Shown: one piece after another, positions 35,821-43,300 of the stretch | Numbering within the stretch: the stretch's first letter is position 1 | Layout: each line of letters starts with the position of its first letter | Assembly: GCA_022601195.1 (NCBI GenBank) | Contig: JAHZIX010000035.1 | Span: forward strand, 91,375 to 155,374 | DNA length: 64,000 bases | Direction: 5' to 3' | From: Deltaproteobacteria bacterium | GTDB lineage: Bacteria > Acidobacteriota > Thermoanaerobaculia > Multivoradales > JAHZIX01 | Made by a program: the position numbers and the translations under genes | Notes under the pieces: generated by a model | Database searches by the model: none | Seen by the model: only the letters and a program-made list of their open reading frames with translations | Told to the model about the DNA's origin: nothing

Positions 35821-38800
35821 CTACTGGGGAAAGGCTCCTGTATCTCCCACGCTGGCGAATTGCCGGTTGCGGTTCTGGTAGGTGCGCACAGCTCCTGTTT
35901 GGGTGTCGGTGACGGTGAGGTCGAAGTCGACGTTGGACAGGGAACCGTAGAACACCCAGAAAGCGCCGTTGTTGGGGCGGCCGTCGAGAACCTTCAGGAC
36001 CGTCTCCACATTGGTGTCGCTAAAGAACCAGAAATATCCGGTGTCGTCGGTCAAGGTCACCGCTTGGCCATCCCCCGTGTTGCCGGAAAAATCAGCCCAA
36101 GTGGCCTCGACGGCGAAGCGTCCTCCGTTGAGGCACAGGCGCCGGGCGCTGGGAGTGCAGAGGCCGAGAGCTTCCTCGGAGGTCTGACTGTCGACCACGA
36201 TGGGTTGGGCTGCCGCGGTGGACTCCAAGGACTCCGGAGCGTGGAGAAACGAGGCTCCCCGGGGGCCGAAGGATTCGTTATCTCCGACGCTGGCGAAGTT
36301 CCTTAACGGGTTGAAATAGCGCCGGGTCAGGCCGGTCTCAGCATCGGTAACGGTGATCCAGTACTCCACGTTGGAAAGGGCTCCGTAGAAGGTCCAGAAG
36401 TGGTCGTTGAGAGGTGTGCCGTCGAGCACCTTCAAGATGGTTTCGACATTTTGGTCGCTGAAGAACCAGAAGTAGCCGGTGTCCTCGGTGATGGAGACCG
36501 CTTGGCCGGCACCGGTGCGATCCTGAAAGTCCGTCCACTGCATTTCCACTTTGAAGCGCCCGTCTTGCAAGCAGAGAGCGGTGTTTGAAGCTCGACAGGG
36601 CGGGCCGGAGTCGTCCAAGGGCAGAACCCACAGCTCGCGACCGGACAGGCCGTCGTCGGCGGAGAAGTAGAGCTTGTTGCCGGAGACGGTGAGGTCTCGC
36701 GGATCTGAGGATCGAGCCCCGGGAAGGATGTCATGGACTAATCTCGTTCCGGCTTCGTTGCCATCGGTAACCCAGAGCTCGCTGCCATGAACGCCGTCGT
36801 TGGCGACGAAGAAGAGCTGCTCGCCCGCCAAGGTCAGGTCATGGATCGCTGCCGTGGTCGGCCCAGGGCGAATGTCTCGCACCAACCGGGTTCCGGGGGC
36901 AGTGCCGTCACTTCGCCACAACTCTTTGCCGACGGCCTCGTCATTTGGAGTAAAGAACACACCGAAGTTCGTTGCTGTGAGGTAGTAGTCGTCTGGGAAG
37001 GTCCCGGGGATCGGAAACTCGCGCAGCGGCTGGGCTCCCGCTGGTCCTCCGTCGGATTTCCACAAAAACAGTCCTGTCCGTTCTCCTGCTTCATCGACCT
37101 CATCTTCGATGAAGAAAAGGTGGGTTTCTGTCGCAGCCATTTCGCCATTGAAGGTGTAGCAACCAAAGCGCGGCTGGTCGGAGACGGGTCGGGTTCCTGC
37201 AAGGGTTCCATCGCTGCGCATGAGCCGGCCTCCGGCACTACACTCCCGCTCGAGAAAGAAGGTGTCGCCATGCAAAGGAACGAATCCGGAAGGGGCCGCG
37301 AACGGGTTCACTGAAGTTAGGAAACGGGTTCCTGCTGCCGTCCCATCGGTGACGAACAGTGACTGGTCCGAGGGCCTGGTCAAGCCTGAGAAGTACAGCA
37401 TATCTCCGGCCTTGCCAAGCGGGCGACCTCGGTCCAGACCCAACTCGGCTAGAGACACCGCCAGAACGGTTCCTACCGCAGTGCCGTCGGTTCTCCACAG
37501 TCCGCCGCTATCTGGGTGGTTAACCAAAAAAAGGCCGCTACCGCGTAGCTCGATCACCGGGAACTCCTCTCTGAGAAAGGTCGGAGGGGGGGCCTCGAGA
37601 GTGTGAATAGGAAGGGTGCCATTCTCGGTGCCGTCACTGCTCCAAAGCTCGGTGGCGCTGCCGGAGGTATTTCGCAAGAAATAGAGCCGACCTGCGGCTT
37701 CGGACATCTCCTTCACGCTGCGAAAATCATTGAAGTCGGTGAACCGAATGACATCTCTCGAGCTCGAGGGGGCGAACCACAGCTCCTCCACCTCGGTGCC
37801 GTCGGGCTCAGCAGCCCAGGAGGCGGAAAAGGCTAGGCCGCCGGCTATCGCTCTAAGGTCTATTGGGGTAGAGCTACGGTACCTGGCATCGATGTCCAAG
37901 AGAATTTTGGGTCCCTCCGGTGAGCCGTCGGCTACCCAAGGCTCGGTGCCGTGAGCGTCGTCTCGGCCTTCGAGGAGATAGTGGGTTCCGGAGCTTGCCA
38001 CGGAGGGTAGCTCGCGGCGGTCGATGAGGAAGGTCGAAGGAAAAGTCGCTATCTTCTCGGTACCTGCCTCAGTGACATCTGTTCGCCATAGCTCCGTGTT
38101 CCCCTGGGCGCCCTCAGCAAGAAATACGACTTCACTGTCGAGCTGTAAGGGAAGCTGAGGAGAGGAACCGCAGGGTCCTGGGCAGAGGTCTTTCAAAAGC
38201 TGCGTCCCCGAAGTCGTGCCGTCAGTGACCCAGAGCTCTTGGCCCGCCTCGGGACTCCATCCGGAGAACACGGCATTCTCGCCAACTCGAGTCATCAAGC
38301 CGGTCAAACTACATTGGGTATTGGGTTGGCAAGCCTGGACAACTTCTTGGATGGTGCCCGAGTCGGCATCGATGCGGTGGAGCGTGGGGCTCGTTTGTTG
38401 GCCGGCCCGGAATAGGATGGTGTTCCCAAAGACCTGGAAAGTCTGAGAACTGGGACAGCTCCCCAGCGGATTCGGGCTGGAAAGATCGGTCAGCTGTTGG
38501 ACTGTGTCCGGACTGCCGTCGGTACGCCAGAGTTGAGTCACGAGGTTGCTGTCGGAGGCATAGAAATAGACATGATCTGGGTCGGAGTCGGTGGTCCCGC
38601 CGCAGGCCAGAGATTCCCCTAATTTGTCGTCTGCTGTCCTGATGGCGGTCAAGCTCTGGCTTGCCGGGTCGAAGCTCCACAGGGTCTTCTGGTCAATTCT
38701 CACTCCAGTGAACAGTAGTCTGCCACTCGCTTGCCAAAGAGGTTCCTGCAGCGAGGTGAACGCGTCGGGGGAGAATTCCTGCAACGTTCCTTCAGGAGTT

Positions 38801-39462
38801 CCATCGGATGACCATAGGACGCCGGAGTAGAAGAAATAGATGCGTTCCCCAAGGGTATGGAAGCTTTCTGGCTGGTCAGCGTTGAACACCGCTCCGAGGT
38901 TGGAAATCTGGAAGGTTCCGCCAGGCCGCCCATTGGTGCGCCAGAGGCTCCAGAGCCCCTCCTCGCTACGCTGAGAAAAAAGGGTGATGCGGCCGATCGA
39001 TGCCAAAGGGGGCACTTGATTGAATCGAGCCCGCATGGGCGCCAGGATAGGAAAGGTGCCCGAGTGAGTGCCGTCGGTGCGCCACAGGACCGATTCGTTG
39101 CTGAACCGTCTTTGCCAGTGGCTCAGCCAGTACAGCTCGTCTCCTAAATGAGCGACCACACGGCGGTCTGATTCGCAGACACCCGGGCAGCTATCCACTA
39201 GTAAAGAGGTGCCAGTATCGGTCCCGTCGGTGGTCCAAAGTTCCAGGCCCGTGGACGGCGAATCGGCAAAGAAGACCACCCGGTCCCCGACCTGAAAATA
39301 GGGCCCTGTCCCAGTGGCTTCGTTGGGATCTCGTTGCGCCAGGAGATCCGTGACCTGCTCTGCAAGTTGGGCAGTAGCGCTAGGTTGTACCCCGAGGCAA
39401 ACAGCAAGGAACAGTCCCAGGGGGAATTTGCCGAAGCGCAGGAATCTTAGTTTTCTGGGCAA
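35821..39462 (-). CDS. Secreted ELWxxDGT-repeat protein, array member 5
   Basis: About 1213 residues. The signal peptide is LRFGKFPLGLFLAVCLGVQPSATAQ, followed by LAEQVTDLL, ELW units such as ELWTTDGTDTGTS, VLWRTDGTHSGTF, ELWVTDGTTSGTQ and ELWVTDGNEAGTR, and two C-terminal domains of about 115 residues. The probable start is TTG at 39,462: AAAAGGA lies 9 nt before it, as in the other array genes; another TTG at 39,507 has no such site, and no ATG fits. The N-terminus belongs with members 2 and 3, but the last 750 bases are nearly identical to member 4. The 3' end abuts the CoxE-like gene relic. Confidence 0.9.
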   Translation of the reverse strand: MPRKLRFLRFGKFPLGLFLAVCLGVQPSATAQLAEQVTDLLAQRDPNEATGTGPYFQVGDRVVFFADSPSTGLELWTTDGTDTGTSLLVDSCPGVCESDRRVVAHLGDELYWLSHWQRRFSNESVLWRTDGTHSGTFPILAPMRARFNQVPPLASIGRITLFSQRSEEGLWSLWRTNGRPGGTFQISNLGAVFNADQPESFHTLGERIYFFYSGVLWSSDGTPEGTLQEFSPDAFTSLQEPLWQASGRLLFTGVRIDQKTLWSFDPASQSLTAIRTADDKLGESLACGGTTDSDPDHVYFYASDSNLVTQLWRTDGSPDTVQQLTDLSSPNPLGSCPSSQTFQVFGNTILFRAGQQTSPTLHRIDADSGTIQEVVQACQPNTQCSLTGLMTRVGENAVFSGWSPEAGQELWVTDGTTSGTQLLKDLCPGPCGSSPQLPLQLDSEVVFLAEGAQGNTELWRTDVTEAGTEKIATFPSTFLIDRRELPSVASSGTHYLLEGRDDAHGTEPWVADGSPEGPKILLDIDARYRSSTPIDLRAIAGGLAFSASWAAEPDGTEVEELWFAPSSSRDVIRFTDFNDFRSVKEMSEAAGRLYFLRNTSGSATELWSSDGTENGTLPIHTLEAPPPTFLREEFPVIELRGSGLFLVNHPDSGGLWRTDGTAVGTVLAVSLAELGLDRGRPLGKAGDMLYFSGLTRPSDQSLFVTDGTAAGTRFLTSVNPFAAPSGFVPLHGDTFFLERECSAGGRLMRSDGTLAGTRPVSDQPRFGCYTFNGEMAATETHLFFIEDEVDEAGERTGLFLWKSDGGPAGAQPLREFPIPGTFPDDYYLTATNFGVFFTPNDEAVGKELWRSDGTAPGTRLVRDIRPGPTTAAIHDLTLAGEQLFFVANDGVHGSELWVTDGNEAGTRLVHDILPGARSSDPRDLTVSGNKLYFSADDGLSGRELWVLPLDDSGPPCRASNTALCLQDGRFKVEMQWTDFQDRTGAGQAVSITEDTGYFWFFSDQNVETILKVLDGTPLNDHFWTFYGALSNVEYWITVTDAETGLTRRYFNPLRNFASVGDNESFGPRGASFLHAPESLESTAAAQPIVVDSQTSEEALGLCTPSARRLCLNGGRFAVEATWADFSGNTGDGQAVTLTDDTGYFWFFSDTNVETVLKVLDGRPNNGAFWVFYGSLSNVDFDLTVTDTQTGAVRTYQNRNRQFASVGDTGAFPQ

Positions 39463-39932
39463 AATGAACCGTCCTTTTGCAGTATCTCCCTTGCCGAGAT
39501 GAGGCAAGGTTCGGATTTGTTATTTTTTGGGTACATACTATCTTCCATTCTTCCTGTTTCCACTGACTGCTTCGACGTCGGAGCCGGTAGGAAGGGCAGA
39601 TTTTTCCCTAACTGAACCACTTGATCCCAAAGCTGCTCCCCAGGTTTAGAGGAGATACATCCTGCGGTGGTCCCGCGCCGGTTTCTCGAGGCCTCCTGGC
39701 TTGCCCAGCGGCTTTCGCCACAGACCTCCAGATGAGGATCGTCAAAAAGGTCGGCGAAGAAGCAACGCCGTTTCGATCATCCGAGACTAAGTGGCTGGAG
39801 ATCTTGCAATAGTGCAGTCCAGAGCGTGGTGTTTGGTTGGTACGCTGTGGGTGAGCTCCTGCGTCTCTCAGAGGACCAACAGGCCCGCCTGATAGAATCC
39901 CCTAGACCGTTCTCTTCTCGCTTCAAACCGCT
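39463..39932. other. Divergent intergenic region
   Basis: About 470 bases between array member 5 and the CoxE-like gene. The part near 39,515-39,560 is AT-rich (TTATTTTTTGGG, ACATACTATC) and probably contains the array-gene promoter. No credible gene, RNA or repeat is seen. Confidence 0.5.
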
Positions 39933-41135
39933 ATGCCCACTGGCTACCTTCTCTCCAACCTGCTCCTTTTCGGCCGCCTTCTGCGCGCCCTCGGCATCGA
40001 GGTCACCGCCGAGGGACAGGGGGTCGCGGCAAGGGCATTGGAGCGGGTGGACCTAGGGCAGCGGGAGCAGGTGAAGGGGGCTCTGAGCTCGGTGTGGGTG
40101 AGCCGCCGGGAGCAGCTCACCACCTTCGAGACGGCTTTTGATCTCTTCTGGCGAAGCGGCATTCAGGGCGCCTCCGCTCAGGTGGAGTTGGGCCGACTTC
40201 TGGCTCGTTCCCGCAATGTCCAGAAGAAGGTGGTGAGCACGATCTTCCAGCCACCTGGAGAGGCTGCCGCCGAGCCGTCTTCGGCGGAGGATTCCGAGCC
40301 GGTCTATGACCGTCGTCAAACCGCCAGCGGCCGAGAAGTGCTCCGTTCCAAGGACTTTGCCGAGCTCACGGACGAAGAGGAGCAGGAGGTTCGCCGAATG
40401 CTGCGGCAGCAGTTACTGGAGATCAAACCTCGCAAGACGCGCCGCTTCGTAAAGGCTCGTCGCGGCGCAGGGCTCCATTGGCGCGCCACCTTGCGTCGCA
40501 GTCTGAGAAGCGGTGGGGAAATCGTGGATCTCGCCCGGCGGAAGCGTAAGGAAAAGCCCCGTCCCCTTGTGCTGTTGTGCGATGTCAGCGGTTCCATGGA
40601 GAGTTACTCGCGGCTGTTGCTGCAATTTCTCTATGTGGCTGGCCGCTGGGGAGGTCGAAGGGAAGCTTTTGCCTTCGGCACCCGCCTGACCCGTCTGACT
40701 CTCGAGCTCGATGGTCGGAATATGGATCGCGCACTAGAGTCCGCTGCCGCCGCCGTGGTGGATTGGGGCGGCGGGACGCGAATTGGCGAAGCCCTGAGGC
40801 GTTTCAACTTCGACTGGGGGCGCCGGGTCCTCGGTCAGGGAGCGGTGGTGATGGTGATTAGCGATGGCTGGGATCGAGGAGACCCGGAGCTCCTGAAGCG
40901 GGAGATGGCGCGGTTGCGCAGGGGGTGCCGTCGGCTGATCTGGCTCAACCCTTTGTTGGGAACGCCGGGGTATCAACCTCTCACCCAGGGAATGCGGGCG
41001 GCCTTGCCTTTCGTCGATCACTTCCTGCCGGTACATAATCTTCGTAGCCTGGAGCAGTTAGGAAATGTGCTCTGTGGCGACAAAGGCGTTCCCCGGAGAA
41101 CCAACTTCTTGGAGAGGAGGGCACGGCATGCGTGA
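39933..41135 (+). CDS. CoxE-like VWA-domain protein
   Basis: A 400-residue protein of the CoxE type. An N-terminal helical region (PTGYLLSNLLLFGRLLRALG) and a basic middle part (RRSLRSGGEIVDLARRKRK) are followed by a von Willebrand A domain with a complete MIDAS site: DVSGSMESYS near 211-220, GGGTRIGEAL for the Thr, and VISDGWDRGD for the Asp. CoxE partners with the MoxR-type AAA protein CoxD in maturing carbon monoxide dehydrogenase-type molybdenum hydroxylases; no AAA partner is in this window. The stop overlaps the start of the xdhC-like gene by 8 nt. Two truncated copies of its 5' part are found in the ELWxxDGT array. Confidence 0.9.
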   Translation: MPTGYLLSNLLLFGRLLRALGIEVTAEGQGVAARALERVDLGQREQVKGALSSVWVSRREQLTTFETAFDLFWRSGIQGASAQVELGRLLARSRNVQKKVVSTIFQPPGEAAAEPSSAEDSEPVYDRRQTASGREVLRSKDFAELTDEEEQEVRRMLRQQLLEIKPRKTRRFVKARRGAGLHWRATLRRSLRSGGEIVDLARRKRKEKPRPLVLLCDVSGSMESYSRLLLQFLYVAGRWGGRREAFAFGTRLTRLTLELDGRNMDRALESAAAAVVDWGGGTRIGEALRRFNFDWGRRVLGQGAVVMVISDGWDRGDPELLKREMARLRRGCRRLIWLNPLLGTPGYQPLTQGMRAALPFVDHFLPVHNLRSLEQLGNVLCGDKGVPRRTNFLERRARHA

Positions 41136-42174
41136 CGTGATTGCGGAGGTGGAGAAGTGGAGAGCCCAAGGGAAAGAGGTGGCCGTCGCCACGGTGGTAA
41201 GGGTGTGGGGCTCGGCGCCGAGGCCTCCCGGTTCGAAGCTGGTGATCTCCTCCGCTGGGGAAATGGCCGGCTCGGTCAGCGGCGGCTGCGTCGAAGGAGC
41301 GGTCTTCCAGGAAGCTCAGGAAGTGCTCGCTTCCGGACGGGCGAAGCGGCTGACCTTTGGTGTTTCCAACGAAGACGCCTGGGCGGTGGGGCTGAGCTGT
41401 GGGGGCGAAATCCAAATCCTGGTAGAGCTTTTGGAAGAGATTCCCTACTTGACCCTCAAGGGGGCCTTGGATAAGGACCAGCTGGTGGCCGAAGCGACCG
41501 TATTGACGGGCCCAGGGTTAGGGCGCAAGGCGTTCCTGTGGCCGGACGGTCTGCGCATTGGGGAGTTGGGGAGTAGCGCCCTAGATTCTCTGTTCCCAGA
41601 AGCGGCGACCCGTTGCTTCGGCACCTTTGGAGCCGAAGTGGCCACGATGGAAGAAGGGGCTGCTCCGGCGACTAGTCCTGCCGAGATATTCGTTCAAGCC
41701 CACGCACCGCGGCCTCAGCTCATCGTGGTGGGGGCCGTGCATACCGCCAGTCCCTTGGTGAGCTTCGCCAAGACGTTGGGTTTTCACACCGTGGTGGTGG
41801 ATCCCCGAGAGACTTTCGCTAGCCCGGAACGCTTTCCCCATGCGGACTTGCTGTTGGCCCAATGGCCCCAGGAGGCCTTCAGCGGCCTATCTTTCAACGA
41901 GGCGACCTACCTGGCGGTGTTGAGCCACGATCCCAAGATCGACCAGCCCGCCCTCGAAGGGGTCTTGCGGCAGCCGCTGCGCTACATCGGTGCCCTGGGG
42001 TCGAAGAAGACCCACAAGAAAAGAGTCGCCGCTTTGAAGGATGCAGGGTTCTCGGAGCAGGAGATCGGCAGAATCCACGCCCCCATCGGCCTCCACCTGG
42101 GAGGGCGCCGGCCAGAGGAGATCGCCGTTGCCATCATTGCCCAGATGATCGCCGCCAGCCACGGAGTGGCGTGA
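41128..42174 (+). CDS. xdhC: XdhC/CoxF-family protein (molybdenum cofactor insertion)
   Basis: A 348-residue protein with the XdhC/CoxI layout: an N-terminal domain with GSAPRPPGSK, GSVSGGCVEG and GLSCGGEIQ, whose Cys residues bind or sulfurate the molybdenum cofactor in studied members, and a C-terminal Rossmann domain (IVVGAVHTASPLVSFAKTLG, VVVDPRETFA). It should deliver sulfurated cofactor to a xanthine/CO-dehydrogenase-type hydroxylase. The ATG at 41,128 is chosen over an upstream in-frame codon because GGAGAGGAGG precedes it; it overlaps the CoxE-like stop by 8 nt. Its own stop overlaps the next start (GTGA). Confidence 0.92.
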   Translation: MRDVIAEVEKWRAQGKEVAVATVVRVWGSAPRPPGSKLVISSAGEMAGSVSGGCVEGAVFQEAQEVLASGRAKRLTFGVSNEDAWAVGLSCGGEIQILVELLEEIPYLTLKGALDKDQLVAEATVLTGPGLGRKAFLWPDGLRIGELGSSALDSLFPEAATRCFGTFGAEVATMEEGAAPATSPAEIFVQAHAPRPQLIVVGAVHTASPLVSFAKTLGFHTVVVDPRETFASPERFPHADLLLAQWPQEAFSGLSFNEATYLAVLSHDPKIDQPALEGVLRQPLRYIGALGSKKTHKKRVAALKDAGFSEQEIGRIHAPIGLHLGGRRPEEIAVAIIAQMIAASHGVA

Positions 42175-42782
42175 GGGCTCCACTCGCCGTCACCGCCGTC
42201 CTCCTGGCCGCAGGCCTGTCGAAACGTTTTGGAGGAGATCAGCCCAAACAGCTTCACCCCTTCCGGGGCCAGCCCCTGGTGCGCCGCATGGCGACTCTGC
42301 TGGCTGCCTCCCGAGCGGCAGAAGTCATCGTAGTATTGGGGCATCGAGCCGAGGAAGTGGGAGAGTCCCTGAATGGGTTACCGGTACGACGAGCCCTCAA
42401 CCGGGACTATGACCAGGGCCAAGCCTCCTCCGTCGTGGCGGGTCTCAAGAGCCTCCAAGGGGACCCAAAGGGGGCACTCTTCGTTCCTTGCGACCAACCC
42501 TTGCTCACCGTCGAAGTGGTGGATTCTCTCATCTCCGCCTTCGAAAAAACGGAGGCTCCTATCGTCGCTCCCGCCTTCGAAGGTCGCCGCGGTGCCCCCA
42601 CTCTCTTCAGCAACCACTTCTTTCCTCAGCTACAGACTCTCGAGGGAGACACCGGGGGCCGGGAGATCCTGAAGCGCCATCTAGCCAAGCTCACTTTGGT
42701 TCCTGTGGAAGACCCCAACGTGCTTCGGGATGCCGATACCCTGGAGGAGTGGGCCGCTCTGGAGCTCTTGGCCTCGACTTGA
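42171..42782 (+). CDS. MocA/MobA-like molybdenum cofactor nucleotidyltransferase
   Basis: A 203-residue nucleotidyltransferase. The N-terminal nucleotide-binding loop is LLAAGLSKRFGGDQPKQLHP, and FVPCDQPLL carries the metal-binding Asp. The best fit is MocA, which makes the cytosine-dinucleotide form of the cofactor used by xanthine/CO-dehydrogenase-type enzymes, because it sits with xdhC and coxE; MobA or a related sugar-phosphate transferase cannot be excluded. The start is GTG at 42,171, overlapping the upstream stop by 4 nt; the frame is open further upstream but only inside xdhC. Together these three form an operon for cofactor finishing. Confidence 0.88.
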   Translation: MRAPLAVTAVLLAAGLSKRFGGDQPKQLHPFRGQPLVRRMATLLAASRAAEVIVVLGHRAEEVGESLNGLPVRRALNRDYDQGQASSVVAGLKSLQGDPKGALFVPCDQPLLTVEVVDSLISAFEKTEAPIVAPAFEGRRGAPTLFSNHFFPQLQTLEGDTGGREILKRHLAKLTLVPVEDPNVLRDADTLEEWAALELLAST

Positions 42783-43300
42783 GGATTGGGCCCATAGCTG
42801 CTCTTCCAGTGTGCTTAACCCTTCGCTCAGTGCAGGCTGATCAGCACGAGCCTTCCCTATCAAAAGGCTCGTCGACTCGAGAAGAGTGAGGACAAGCACC
42901 GTCACCGGGGTTGGCCAGTCGATTATTTTTCTGCGAATCGTCTGAACAAGTGTTGTGGAGGCGGTTGCCATTTTTTTGAATGGTTCCAACAAGGGTCAGA
43001 AAGCCATTTTCATTCACCGACGCCTGCTTCCGAGCCCCCTTCGAGCTGCCTTTGTCGGTTCAACTCCCAGCTCCTAGTGTGCCGGGTGCCGGCTCGATAT
43101 CTAACCGTGGTCTGCCCCGGCAAGGAGAGTCAGTCCACCCGGAGCGGCCGCCTCGGTGGCTCCGGGTCGGGAGTATTTCTGTGAGCCCCCCAGTGAGCCT
43201 CCCAGTACAGCGTTGTCGCGTTTGATCACTGAGGGAGTCTTATCCGAAGGACTCTGAGCTCTGCGTTTTGCGGGCTCGGTTCAGGAGGGGAGCTTAGTCG
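42783..43300. other. Intergenic with one inverted repeat
   Basis: 518 bases with no credible gene. ACGAGCCTT (42,846-42,854) and AAGGCTCGT (42,864-42,872) form a perfect 9-bp stem with a 9-nt loop but no T-tract, a possible weak terminator for the MocA-like gene. AGGAGGGG at 43,283-43,290 is the ribosome site of the next gene. Confidence 0.55.

Noticed and set aside
19746..39462. Phage or mobile island as source of the array
   Set aside because: No integrase, transposase, attachment site or tRNA edge; tandem duplication explains the array without transfer.
42681..42992. 103-residue minus-strand frame overlapping the MocA-like gene end
   Set aside because: Overlaps a firm gene and has no ribosome site; its hydrophobic stretch arises from intergenic DNA.
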